Origin: Xanthomonas sacchari
GTDB lineage: Bacteria; Pseudomonadota; Gammaproteobacteria; Xanthomonadales; Xanthomonadaceae
Length of the DNA: 64,000 bases
Assembly: GCF_040529065.1 (NCBI RefSeq)
Contig: NZ_CP132343.1
Span: 186,001 to 250,000, forward strand
Direction: 5' to 3'
Part shown: piece by piece, positions 18,727 to 27,744 of the stretch
Position numbering within the stretch: the stretch's first letter is position 1
Layout: each line of letters begins with the position of its first letter
Made by a program: the position numbers and the translations under genes
Notes under the pieces: model-generated
Told to the model about the DNA's origin: nothing
The model's database searches: none
Seen by the model: the letters and a program-made list of their open reading frames with translations, nothing else

Positions 18727-18930
18727 GTGGACACCCTGACGCCCGCCGAGATCTCCCTGCGCATCGACGCCCTGCGTCGCGAGCACCGCGCGCTCGACGA
18801 ACAGCTGCAGCGCATCCCGGCCAATCTGGACGACGAGCTGGAAGCCAAGCGGCTGAAGAAGCGCAAGCTGCAACTGAAGGACTGCATCATGCGCCTGGAG
18901 CATCTGCTGATCCCCGACGAACCGGCGTGA
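18727..18930 (+). CDS. YdcH/DUF465-family small coiled-coil protein
   Basis: A 67-residue protein, almost entirely helical and charged: LRIDALRREHRALDEQLQRI and EAKRLKKRKLQLKDCIMRLE fit DUF465. GTG 18727 is the only start that gives the family length; no strong ribosome site is visible. Its stop overlaps the GTG start of the DUF488 gene by 4 bp. Role unknown. It is divergent from the BamE-like gene. Confidence 0.75.
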   Translation: MDTLTPAEISLRIDALRREHRALDEQLQRIPANLDDELEAKRLKKRKLQLKDCIMRLEHLLIPDEPA

Positions 18931-19505
18931 GCGCAGCGACCTTCTTCAGCGTCGGCCATTCCACGCGCAGCCTGGAGACCTTCCTGCAGATCCTGCAGGG
19001 CGCCGGCGTCACCCGCCTGGCCGACGTGCGCGCGTTTCCGTATTCGCGGCGGTTCCCGCAGTTCGACGGCAGCGCGCTGGCGCCGGCGCTGGCCGCGGCA
19101 GGCATCGCCTACCGGCACTTCCGCGCCCTGGGCGGGCGCCGCGGCAGGCAGCCGGGGGTCGATCCGCAGCGCAACGGTCACTGGCGCAGCGTCAGCTTCC
19201 ACAACTACGCCGACTATGCGTTGGGCAGCGAATTCACCGAGGCGCTGACCGAGTTGCAGGCCTTCGGCGGCGACGGCGCATGCGCGGTGATGTGCGCCGA
19301 GGCCTACTGGCGCCAGTGCCACCGCCAGATCATCTGCGACCATCTGCTGCACCATGGCCACCCGGTGGTGCACCTGATCGACGTCGCCCGCCAGGAACCG
19401 GCCACGCTGAACCCGGCCGCGCGCAGCGATGCGCAGGGGCAACTGGTCTATCCGCCGGATGCGGCGGATGCCGGACCGCGCACCGGGGACCTGTTCGAGG
19501 CCTGA
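18927..19505 (+). CDS. DUF488 domain protein
   Basis: A 192-residue protein beginning SAATFFSVGHSTRSLETFL. It carries the DUF488 signatures: GHSTR, the DVRAFPYSRRFPQF block, and MCAEAYWRQCHRQII with the conserved Cys/Glu and CHR. The GTG start overlaps the upstream DUF465 stop (GTGA), so it is coupled. The function of DUF488 is not established. Confidence 0.88.
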   Translation: MSAATFFSVGHSTRSLETFLQILQGAGVTRLADVRAFPYSRRFPQFDGSALAPALAAAGIAYRHFRALGGRRGRQPGVDPQRNGHWRSVSFHNYADYALGSEFTEALTELQAFGGDGACAVMCAEAYWRQCHRQIICDHLLHHGHPVVHLIDVARQEPATLNPAARSDAQGQLVYPPDAADAGPRTGDLFEA

Positions 19506-19575
19506 GCGGTGCTGCCGTCGCCGCAGGCCGCCAGCGCGGCGGGTGCGTCGCCACGCGCCAGCGGCGGTGTCAGGC

Positions 19576-20451
19576 TCAATGCGTTGGGACCGACGGCACC
19601 GTGACCGCATTGCTCCGCGGCGTATCGTCGGTGCCGACGAGGGCGGCGGTGTTTTGTCCAGTCGCACCGTCCTCGGAGGCGGCGAGCAGGCGCAGGGGCT
19701 GGCCGCGGTAGCGGTACTCCAGCGCCTGCTGCAACTGATCCAGCCGCACCACCCGCGCGCACAGCGCCTGCGCCTTGGTCTCGATCCCCTTGCTGCGCGC
19801 ATCCAGCCGCGCCTCAAGGGCGGCATCCATGCGCTCGGCGCGGTCGCCGATGGCGTCCCCACGGCCCGTCATGACCTGCCAGAGTACGTGCCGGGTGATG
19901 CTGCTCACGAAGCTCTCCGCCTGCGTCTCGACGTAGTCCTCGAACCGGTCGTCGAACGCCTCCTGGTCCCAGCGCCCCTTGCCGAGCGTTCCGTCGACGT
20001 AGGCGTTGGCGTGCGTGCGCAGCCGTTCGATCTTGCGCGCGTTGCCGCCGCTGCCGGTCAGCATCTCCACCACCGAGCCGAGCACGTCGTAGCTGAGATC
20101 GACCACCTCGTGCGAGAGGTCGGCCACCTGCGGCATCAGCGCGCGGGTTTCGCGTTCCATCTCCAGCAGCCGTTGCGCATCGGCGTCGCCGATCTGCTGC
20201 ACCTGGCGATCCACGCTCAATTCGCCGGCATGGAAGAAGATCTCGCGCGGCCCATCGCCACCGCTGCGGGTGAGCCAGATGCCGCCGCTGTCGGCCAGCA
20301 CGTTGAACGGCGTGCTCAGGCCGCACTGGCGCGAGGACACCTGCGGCCGATGGTCGTGCTTGCCGTCGCCGCTGTCTTCGCCCTGATCGGCCCACGCGGG
20401 CCCGCTGGAGGCGGCAAACAGCAACAGAGCGAAAAGAGGAGCTGTGCGCAT
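19576..20451 (-). CDS. DUF2884 (YggN-like) periplasmic protein
   Basis: A 291-residue protein with a signal peptide (1-21, ending AWA). The mature part matches the DUF2884/YggN pattern: CGLSTPFNVL near the start, DADAQRLLEMERETRALMPQ, and a long helical region to CARVVRLDQLQQALEYRYRG. Two cysteines (CGLS and ALCARV) could pair. Length is normal. Function unknown. It is downstream of plsB on the same strand with a 238-bp gap. Confidence 0.82.
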   Translation of the reverse strand: MRTAPLFALLLFAASSGPAWADQGEDSGDGKHDHRPQVSSRQCGLSTPFNVLADSGGIWLTRSGGDGPREIFFHAGELSVDRQVQQIGDADAQRLLEMERETRALMPQVADLSHEVVDLSYDVLGSVVEMLTGSGGNARKIERLRTHANAYVDGTLGKGRWDQEAFDDRFEDYVETQAESFVSSITRHVLWQVMTGRGDAIGDRAERMDAALEARLDARSKGIETKAQALCARVVRLDQLQQALEYRYRGQPLRLLAASEDGATGQNTAALVGTDDTPRSNAVTVPSVPTH

Positions 20452-20689
20452 CGCCGGAACCCGCAGCAGGGAGTTTCATGCATGCTCGGGCCGCACCGGC
20501 CCACGGTCGCGTGTCGGAAGTCACTGTGCCGCGGCGTCACCCGCCGCGCCGCAGGGCGGCGGGGCGACCTGATGTCCGGCGCGCCGCCACGCGCCGCGCC
20601 GCAGTGATACCAGGGCGCCCTTGTGTCTGGCGCGTCGCCACGCGCCAGAATCTCACCGCATCACGACTGCAAGTGCTGCGACTGCCGCC

Positions 20690-23362
20690 TCAATCCTGCG
20701 GAACCGGCGGCTCCTCGACCTTGGCCGCTTCCGGGCTGACCCGCTCGATCGTGTGGCGCAACTCGCGGCCAAGGATGAACTTCGCATCCTTTGCCCACGC
20801 ATCCAGCCGTTCGTCGAACACCAGCTTGCTGTTCTCGTCCGGCCACACCAGCTTCAGTTCGCGCAGTTTCTGGATGAAGCCGCGGAACAGGGTCTTGTCG
20901 AAGAACTCCGGCGCGGCCGGCGCGTACAGCAGGCTCAGGCGTTGCGCGGCCTGCTGGCACAGGCTCTCCAGTTCGCCGGCGCCGAGCTTGCCCGGGCCGT
21001 TCTTCACCAATACCGAGATGGCGATGTAATAGCGCTCGAACGCCTGTTGCAGCGAGTGGCCGATGGCGCGCAGGCGGAACACCTCGTCGGTCTGCCCGGT
21101 GTTGCGCGCCAGCACGCTGCCATCGTCCTCGTTGAGCTGCAGCAGCAGGCCTTCGCGCACGAACACCTCGATGGTGCGTTCGATGCGCTCGGCGAACTGG
21201 TCCTCGCTCCACGGCAGGAACAGTTCGGCCTGCAGGAACGGGTACACGGTGCGGCCCAGCCGCAGCAGGCCGGCGCGGCTCATGCGGCGGTTGTTCTGGA
21301 AGCAGCAGGCCACCCACGAGGACGCAGTGAACAGGTGCAGCACGTTGTTGCGGAAGTAGCTCAGCAGCACCGCGTTGTCGCCGTTGACGCTGAGCACGTC
21401 GCCGAGCGGATGCGGCGTGCGGGTCAGCACGTTGATCTCCTCGGCGTGGGCGATGATGCGCTCGGGCGAGTGCGGGGTCACCGTGACCCGGTCCGAGTAC
21501 GGCAGTTCCGCCAGCAGCTTCTTGCACAGTTCGATCTGCGCGATCAGGTCGGCCTCGCCCATGGCGTGCTTGGGCGTGGACAGCAGCGCCAGTGCCAGCA
21601 GGTTGACCGGATTGACGTCGGCGGCGGCGTTGATGTGCACCTGGATCTGCTGCGCCAGCGCATCGACGGTGCCGTTCAACCAGGCCGGCTTCTCGTCCTC
21701 GCCAAGCGGCTGGCCGTCCCAATCCGGGGCACGCTGCGCCAGCACCTGGCTCAGCGGGATCGGCTCGCCGAAGTTCACCACCACCTGGCCGTAGTTCTGC
21801 TTGAGCACCTTGGGGATGCCCCACAGCAGCGCCCAGATCGATTCCTTCTCCTTGGGCCGGCCGCTGAGTTCGTCGAGGTAGCTGTTGCCTTCCATCAGCT
21901 TCTCGTAGCCGACGTAGATCGGCTGGAACAGCACCGGCTTGCGCGGCTGGCGCAGGAACGCGCGCAGGGTCATCGCGATCATGCCGCCCTTGGGCTGCAG
22001 CAGGCGGCCGGTGCGCGAGCGCCCGCCTTCGACGAAGTACTCGATCGAGTAGCCGCCGGCCACCAGTTGCGCCACGTACTCGCTGAGCACCGCCGAGTAC
22101 AGCGCGTTGCCCTTGATCGAGCGGCGGATGAAGAACGCGCCGCCCTTGCGCAGCAGGGTGCCGACCACCGGCAGGTTGAGGTTGATGCCGGCGACGATGT
22201 GCGGCGGCACGATGCCGCGTTCGTACAGCAGGTAGGACAGCAGCAGGTAGTCCATGTGGCTGCGGTGGCTGGGCACGTAGATCACTTCGTGCCCGGGCGC
22301 GGCGTCCTTGAGCTTGTCCAGGTGGTGGACCAGCACGCCGGCGTAGATGCGGTTCCACACGTGGGTCAGCAGGAAGCTGGCCGAGCGCACCACCGGGCTG
22401 GAATAGTCGGCGGCGATCTCCCAGGCGTAGGCGTGCGCCTTGCGCCAGGCGTCCACCGGCTTGCTGTTGTCGCGCTTGGCCTGCGCGGCGATCGCCTCGC
22501 GTACCGGCTCGGCCGCCAGCACCTGGTCCACCAGCAGGCGCCGGGTCGACAGGTCGGGACCGATCACCGCCTCGCGGATGCGCCGGAAGTGGGTGCGCAG
22601 CACGCGCTGCAGCTTGCGTACGGTGCGCTCGGGCGGCAGCCCTTCCTCCACCGTCTGCCGCATCGACACCGGCGGGGCGAAGCGCACGATGGTGCTGCGG
22701 CCGTTGAGCAGCACGCCGAGCAGGCGCCGGAAGCTGCCCACCAGCGCCCAGTTTTCCGAGAACAGCACGGCGAACCAGCCGCTCTGCTTGTCCGGGGCGC
22801 GGCCGACGAAGATCGACACCGGCACCAGGTGGATGTCCAGCTCCGGACGCTCGCGGTGCGCCTGCAGCAGCTTGGCCAGCGAATCGGAGTGGGTCTTGGC
22901 GCCGCGCTGTTCCGGCAGCAGCGCGTGGTTGCTGCTGCGCCGGGACAGCGCCAGGTAGGCGCGCTTGCGCCCCAGCGGATCGCCGGGCAGCGGCACCAGC
23001 GGCGAGGGCAGGCCGGATTCGCGGCAGGCCTTGTCCAGGATCAGCGCGTTGGACAGGCCGTAGTCCTCCAGCACGTACACCACCGGGCGGCCGTCGTTGT
23101 ACTGGCCGGGCTCGGCCGGTTCGATCTTCAGGCCCAGCCAGGGATCGGCCAGGCGGCCGAGCAGGCGCGCCCACAGCGGTCCCTTGCCCTGGCGCGCGGC
23201 GGTCACGGCCACGGGCAGGGTGGAGGGCACGACGGTCGAAGAGGGCGCGGCGCCGGGGTCGGCGGGGGACGCATCGGCGGGCGCACGGGCCGCGTCGGCC
23301 GCGCGTGCGGCCGCGGCGTCGTCGGGGAACGGGAGGGGATTCTGTTCTGGCATCGGGGCCAT
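20690..23362 (-). CDS. plsB: Glycerol-3-phosphate 1-O-acyltransferase
   Basis: The inner-membrane enzyme makes lysophosphatidic acid from glycerol-3-phosphate and acyl-ACP or acyl-CoA, the first step of phospholipid synthesis. The 890-residue protein has the acyltransferase HxxxxD motif HRSHMD (His366-Asp371) in VIYVPSHRSHMDYLLL, and the later blocks GAFFIRR, FVEGGRSRTGR and PIYVGYEKLMEG. A Pro/Ala-rich ~50-residue N-terminal extension precedes the conserved region. Its ATG shares one base with the stop of the upstream lipoprotein (TAATG); a second ATG 9 bp downstream is possible. Confidence 0.96.
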   Translation of the reverse strand: MAPMPEQNPLPFPDDAAAARAADAARAPADASPADPGAAPSSTVVPSTLPVAVTAARQGKGPLWARLLGRLADPWLGLKIEPAEPGQYNDGRPVVYVLEDYGLSNALILDKACRESGLPSPLVPLPGDPLGRKRAYLALSRRSSNHALLPEQRGAKTHSDSLAKLLQAHRERPELDIHLVPVSIFVGRAPDKQSGWFAVLFSENWALVGSFRRLLGVLLNGRSTIVRFAPPVSMRQTVEEGLPPERTVRKLQRVLRTHFRRIREAVIGPDLSTRRLLVDQVLAAEPVREAIAAQAKRDNSKPVDAWRKAHAYAWEIAADYSSPVVRSASFLLTHVWNRIYAGVLVHHLDKLKDAAPGHEVIYVPSHRSHMDYLLLSYLLYERGIVPPHIVAGINLNLPVVGTLLRKGGAFFIRRSIKGNALYSAVLSEYVAQLVAGGYSIEYFVEGGRSRTGRLLQPKGGMIAMTLRAFLRQPRKPVLFQPIYVGYEKLMEGNSYLDELSGRPKEKESIWALLWGIPKVLKQNYGQVVVNFGEPIPLSQVLAQRAPDWDGQPLGEDEKPAWLNGTVDALAQQIQVHINAAADVNPVNLLALALLSTPKHAMGEADLIAQIELCKKLLAELPYSDRVTVTPHSPERIIAHAEEINVLTRTPHPLGDVLSVNGDNAVLLSYFRNNVLHLFTASSWVACCFQNNRRMSRAGLLRLGRTVYPFLQAELFLPWSEDQFAERIERTIEVFVREGLLLQLNEDDGSVLARNTGQTDEVFRLRAIGHSLQQAFERYYIAISVLVKNGPGKLGAGELESLCQQAAQRLSLLYAPAAPEFFDKTLFRGFIQKLRELKLVWPDENSKLVFDERLDAWAKDAKFILGRELRHTIERVSPEAAKVEEPPVPQD

Positions 23363-24276
23363 TATCGCTTAGCCGGCGGAGCGGGGTCGGCGGCGGGTGC
23401 CGCGGCCGCGGCGGCGGTGCCGGCGCTGGCCGCCAGCAGCGCATCCACCTCGCTGAGGGTGTCGCGCAGGTACCAGTGCCCGTCGCGGCGCACCAGCACC
23501 GCGGTGGTGTCGATCTGTTCGCCGTCCAGCGGGTACTGGATGCGCACCACCGCCTGGTCGCCCTGCTGGTTGACCAGGCCGGTGCGCAGCGCGCCGGCGC
23601 TGGCGTCCAGGTCCAGGCCATAGTCGGCCAGCACCGCCTTGAGGTCGGCCAGGAACGGGCCCAGCCGGCGCAGGCTCTCGTCCATGCCCAGGGTGCGCAG
23701 GTCGGCATCGCTGCGCACGCCGGTGCGGCGCGCGCCCGCGCACAGCCGCGCGAGCGCCGCCTGCGCGCGCTTGCGCTCGGACAGCGGCGCGCGCGCGGCC
23801 CAGGCGCTCAGCGCCTGCACCAGTTGCACGTAATGGCCGCGCTGCTCGGGCGTGTAGTGGCCCTGATTGCGCAGGAACTGCACGCCGAACAGGCCCAGCG
23901 AGTGCGCCGCCTGCTTCAGGCTCGCCGCCTGGCCGCCGAACTGCGCGTCGAAGGCGCGCTGCAGCTGGCGCTCGGCGTCCGGCGCGGCAAGGGTGTCCAG
24001 TACCTCGGGCAGGCGTTCGGCCAGCGGCAGTTCGGTCAGCGGCCAGCGGCTGCGGTCCTCGCTCCAGGCCTGCTGCAGGCGCTGGTACTGGGCCGGCGGC
24101 ACCGCGGCCTGGGCGTAGCCGAGCAGGTCGTTGCGCTGCAGCGCGCGCGCCAGCGTGCGCACCGCGGCGGCCGGCTCGGCGCTGGCGCCGGGCAGTTCGG
24201 CGGGCGTGCGCTTGCATCCGCCCGCGGCCAGGGCGAGCATCGCCAACAGCAGGACGCACAGCGCGCGTGAGGACAT
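23362..24276 (-). CDS. Lipoprotein of unknown function coupled to plsB
   Basis: A 304-residue protein with a lipobox (LALAAGGCKR), so it is a predicted lipoprotein. ATG 24276 is the first start giving a clean signal peptide. The body is helical; residues ~200-290 (DADLRTLGMDESLRRLGPFL then YLRDTLSEVDALL) show no known domain to me. The last ~20 residues are Ala/Pro-rich. TAATG overlap with plsB implies coupled translation, suggesting an envelope role linked to lipid synthesis (inference). Confidence 0.78.
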   Translation of the reverse strand: MSSRALCVLLLAMLALAAGGCKRTPAELPGASAEPAAAVRTLARALQRNDLLGYAQAAVPPAQYQRLQQAWSEDRSRWPLTELPLAERLPEVLDTLAAPDAERQLQRAFDAQFGGQAASLKQAAHSLGLFGVQFLRNQGHYTPEQRGHYVQLVQALSAWAARAPLSERKRAQAALARLCAGARRTGVRSDADLRTLGMDESLRRLGPFLADLKAVLADYGLDLDASAGALRTGLVNQQGDQAVVRIQYPLDGEQIDTTAVLVRRDGHWYLRDTLSEVDALLAASAGTAAAAAAPAADPAPPAKR

Positions 24277-24517
24277 GACCCGGGTCGGGCAGGACGGCAT
24301 ACGGTGCGGGCTCGTTCCCCAAAACGTCCCGCATCTTGCTGGGCGCGGGCGATTCCGGCAAGCCGGGCGGGGCTGTGGCGCGGGGAGCACTGGCAGGCAT
24401 CCAGGGGGCTGGGCTTGTCGCGGCAGGACATTTCATGACCCGGCTTGGGACCGTCGGGACAGGCATGTCGGCGGATGACCAGACGTGCCAGGGGATTGCA
24501 CATGTTGCAATGCATCA

Positions 24518-24531
24518 TGTAACCGCTTGCA
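24518..24531. promoter_or_regulatory. LacI-family operator
   Basis: TGTAACCGCTTGCA fits the LacI/CcpA-family pattern TGWAANCGNTTNCA at every defined position. It lies 55 bp before the start of the glycosidase-like gene, whose downstream neighbour is a LacI-family regulator; autoregulation by that protein is the simplest reading. The surrounding 309 bp up to the divergent lipoprotein gene hold no other clear feature. Confidence 0.6.
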
Positions 24532-24585
24532 GTTGCTGCTAACGTCCGCCCACCTCGATTGAGGCGGTGCTGGCCGGGGGACCCA

Positions 24586-27500
24586 GTGCGATATTCGTCA
24601 GAGATCATCCGAGTGCTCGGTCACGGTGGCGCGCGCCGCTGCGCCTGGGTGTTGTCTGCAGTCCTGTGCGGACTTGCGATGACGGCCCCGGTGCAGGCGC
24701 AGGACGGCCGCCTGCCGCCGCGTGCGCAATGGCAGGCGTCCAGTTCCTCCAAGCAGGTCAAGGCGCAGGCGATCGGCTATCTGATCGACGGCGACGCCAG
24801 CACCCGCACTGCCGGCGCCTTCAGTCCCGGCCACTGGTTCCAGATCGATCTGGGCCGCGCCGCGCAGGTCGGCGGCGTGCGCCTGCAGTGGGACACCTCC
24901 AATCCGGAAGGCTTCCTGCTGCAGACCTCGCGCGATGGCCAGCGCTGGGACACGGTCTACACGATGGCCGATTCGCTGGGCGGCACCGAGACGGTGTTCT
25001 TCGCGCCGCACCTGGCCCGCTACCTGCGCCTGGCCGCGCCCGCGCGCAGCGCCGACTGGGGCGTGTCGATCTACGAGATGCAGCCGCTGGGCGCCGACGC
25101 TGCGCAATTGCGTGGCGTGTCCGCGGCCGACGCTGCGGCGCTGTGGCAGGGCGGTGCCGCGGTGGCGATGCCGGGCAAGGGCGCGCAGGCGCGGCAACTG
25201 GACATCGCCTTCCCGCGCGCGTTCGACAGCGCCGGCCTGATCGTCGAGTTCGCCGGCGCGCATGGCGCGGCGCAGTTGCAGGCGCAGGACGCCGCGGGCC
25301 GCTGGCGCACGCTGGCCGACGATCCGCAGGCCGGCGACAGCGACAGCGCCTACCTGGCCGGCACGGCGCCGCTGCCGGTGCGGGCGCTGCGCCTGCGCGT
25401 GGACGCCGCGCCCGGTGGGGTCGCACCGACCCTGGCGCGCCTGCGCCTGCTGGGGCCGAAGGCGGTGATGACGCCGATGAAGCGCTACCAGGTCGCCGCG
25501 CAGCGCGGCGCCACGCGCGCGCTGTTCCCGGCCTCGCTGCACATGCAGCAGACCTACTGGACCGCGGTCGGCATCCATGCCGGCCGGCAAAAGTCGATCT
25601 TCGACGAATACGGCAACCTGGAGGCGTGGAAGGGCGCGCCGCTGGTGCAGCCGCTGTGGCGCGACGTGTCCGGCACCGCTGCCGGGGCCGACGGCCATGC
25701 CCTGACCCACGCGCTGCGCGATGGCTGGAAGCCGATGCCGTCGGTGCGCTGGTCGCCGCAGCCGGGGCTGGAACTGCGCAGCGAGACCTTCGCGATCGAA
25801 CGCGGCGGCCAGCCGGTGACGCTGCTGCGCCATCGCCTGCGCAACATCGGCACCACGCCGGTCAGCGGCACCCTCTCTCTGCTGGTGCGGCCGATGCAGA
25901 TGAATCCGCCGTGGCAGAACGGCGGCCTGTCGCCGATCCACGATATCGCCGTCGACGGCGGCACCGTGCAGATCGACGGCCGCGCGCTGCTGACGTCGCT
26001 TAGCACGCCCAGCGGCGGTGGCGCCGAGGCGTTCGGCACGAACGGCGCCACCGAGATCACCCGCCACGTCGTCGCCGGCACGCTGCCGGCGCAGCAGCAG
26101 GCGCACGACGCCGACGGCCTGGCCGCGGCGATGCTGAACTACACGGTGCGCCTGGCGCCGGGTGCGCAACAGGACGTGGTGCTGGCGTTCCCGCTGGGCA
26201 CTGCCAGCGCCGACGCCCAGGGCCGCCTGCCGCCGGCGCCGCCGCTGGACCGCGACGCCCTGCTCGCCGCCGGCCGTGGCGACGCGGGCCGCAGCTTCGA
26301 CGCGCTGGCCGAGCAGGTCTCCGCGGACTGGCAGCAGCGCCTGGGCAACGTCGGCCTGCGCCTGCCCGACGCCAGCCTGGTGGACATGCTGCGCGCGCAG
26401 GCCGCGTACATGCTGATCAACCAGACCGGCCCGGCGATGCAGCCGGGGCCGCGCAACTACAACCGTTCCTTCATCCGCGACGGCATGGCCACCTCGGCGA
26501 TCCTGTTGCGCATGGGCCAGGCGCAGGTCGCACGCGACTACCTGCAGTGGTACAGCGACCACGCGGTGCACCCGAACGGGTTGGTCTCGCCGATCCTCAA
26601 CGACGACGGCAGCGTCAACGACGGTTTCGGCTCGGACCTGGAGTACGACAGCCAGGGCGAGTACATCGCACTGGTCGCCGACGTGGCGCGGCTGGACGGC
26701 GGCCCGGAGAGCGTGCGCGCCTACCTGCCGAAGGTGAAGCTGGCGATGCAGTTCCTGCAGGAGCTGCGCGAGCGCACCCTGGTGCCCGGCTACATGGCCG
26801 AGCAGCCGGCGCCGGAACGCTTCCGCGGCATCCTGGCCCCGTCGATCAGCCACGAAGGCTATTCCAGCCCCACCCACAGCTATTGGGACGACTACTGGGC
26901 GCTGAAGGGCTGGCACGACGGTGCCTGGCTGGCGGCATCGCTGGGCGATACCGCCACAGCGGCGTGGGCGCGCGAACAGTACGTGGCGCTGCGCACTTCG
27001 CTGGCCGCCTCGATCCGCGCCACCATGGCGTGGAAGGGCGCGGACTACATTCCCGCCGCGGCCGACCTGGGCGACGGCGATCCGACCAGCGTCTCCATCG
27101 CGCTGGATCCCACCGGCCAGCAGGACCTGCTGCCGGAGGCGGCGCTGCGCACCACCTTCGCCCGCTACCTGGAAGACGTGCGCCAGCGCAAGCAGCCCAA
27201 TGCGCTGTGGGCCTACACCCCGTACGAGATGCGCAACGTGCTGACCTACGTGCATCTGGACCAGCCGCAGGTGGCCGACGAACTGCTGCAGGACCTGCTG
27301 CGCGACCGCCGCCCGTTCGAGTGGCAGGTGCTGGCCGAGGTGGTGCAGTCGCGGCTGCGCTTCCCGCGCTACCTGGGCGACATGCCGCATACCTGGATCG
27401 GCGCCGAGTACGCGCGCACGCTGTTCGGCATGCTCATGCACGAGGGCGACGATGCGCTGGTGCTGCTGCCCGGCGTGCCGCCGGCCTGGCTCGCCGACGA

Positions 27501-27744
27501 TGGCCTGGCCGTGCAGCGCCTGCCCACCGCCTACGGCACGCTCGGCCTGCGCGCGCGCCAGCGCGACGGGCGGCTGCGGGTCGAACTCGACAGCGGCCTG
27601 CGTGCCGGTACCGCCGTGCGCGTGGTCTGGCCGACGCGCACGCGGCCGACCCAGGTGCGCGTGGACGGCCGCCGGATCGACCAATACGACGCCGGCGGCG
27701 TGACCCTGTCCAAGCCGTTCCGGACCCTGGAGGCACGCTGGTGA
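24586..27744 (+). CDS. Secreted discoidin-domain, six-hairpin glycosidase-like protein
   Basis: A protein of about 1,050 residues with a signal peptide ending APVQAQ. The first ~125 mature residues form an F5/8-type-C (discoidin) carbohydrate-binding-like domain (IDGDASTRTAGAFSPGHWFQ, LGRAAQVGGVRLQWD). A beta-rich middle domain is followed, after about residue 600, by an alpha/alpha-toroid with RNYNRSFIRDGMATSAILLR and SPTHSYWDDYWALKGWHDGA, typical of inverting glycosidases. GTG 24586 is preferred because GGGGGA precedes it; GTG 24613 would also give a signal peptide. Substrate unknown. It overlaps the LacI gene by 4 bp. Confidence 0.78.
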   Translation: MRYSSEIIRVLGHGGARRCAWVLSAVLCGLAMTAPVQAQDGRLPPRAQWQASSSSKQVKAQAIGYLIDGDASTRTAGAFSPGHWFQIDLGRAAQVGGVRLQWDTSNPEGFLLQTSRDGQRWDTVYTMADSLGGTETVFFAPHLARYLRLAAPARSADWGVSIYEMQPLGADAAQLRGVSAADAAALWQGGAAVAMPGKGAQARQLDIAFPRAFDSAGLIVEFAGAHGAAQLQAQDAAGRWRTLADDPQAGDSDSAYLAGTAPLPVRALRLRVDAAPGGVAPTLARLRLLGPKAVMTPMKRYQVAAQRGATRALFPASLHMQQTYWTAVGIHAGRQKSIFDEYGNLEAWKGAPLVQPLWRDVSGTAAGADGHALTHALRDGWKPMPSVRWSPQPGLELRSETFAIERGGQPVTLLRHRLRNIGTTPVSGTLSLLVRPMQMNPPWQNGGLSPIHDIAVDGGTVQIDGRALLTSLSTPSGGGAEAFGTNGATEITRHVVAGTLPAQQQAHDADGLAAAMLNYTVRLAPGAQQDVVLAFPLGTASADAQGRLPPAPPLDRDALLAAGRGDAGRSFDALAEQVSADWQQRLGNVGLRLPDASLVDMLRAQAAYMLINQTGPAMQPGPRNYNRSFIRDGMATSAILLRMGQAQVARDYLQWYSDHAVHPNGLVSPILNDDGSVNDGFGSDLEYDSQGEYIALVADVARLDGGPESVRAYLPKVKLAMQFLQELRERTLVPGYMAEQPAPERFRGILAPSISHEGYSSPTHSYWDDYWALKGWHDGAWLAASLGDTATAAWAREQYVALRTSLAASIRATMAWKGADYIPAAADLGDGDPTSVSIALDPTGQQDLLPEAALRTTFARYLEDVRQRKQPNALWAYTPYEMRNVLTYVHLDQPQVADELLQDLLRDRRPFEWQVLAEVVQSRLRFPRYLGDMPHTWIGAEYARTLFGMLMHEGDDALVLLPGVPPAWLADDGLAVQRLPTAYGTLGLRARQRDGRLRVELDSGLRAGTAVRVVWPTRTRPTQVRVDGRRIDQYDAGGVTLSKPFRTLEARW

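Noticed and set aside
20621-23623. A 1,000-codon open frame antisense to plsB
   Set aside because: An effect of high third-position GC. The plsB product on the other strand has all catalytic motifs; the antisense product has none.
24559-24585. TTG 24559 as the start of the glycosidase-like gene
   Set aside because: It has no ribosome site; GTG 24586 is preceded by GGGGGA at proper spacing and keeps the signal peptide.
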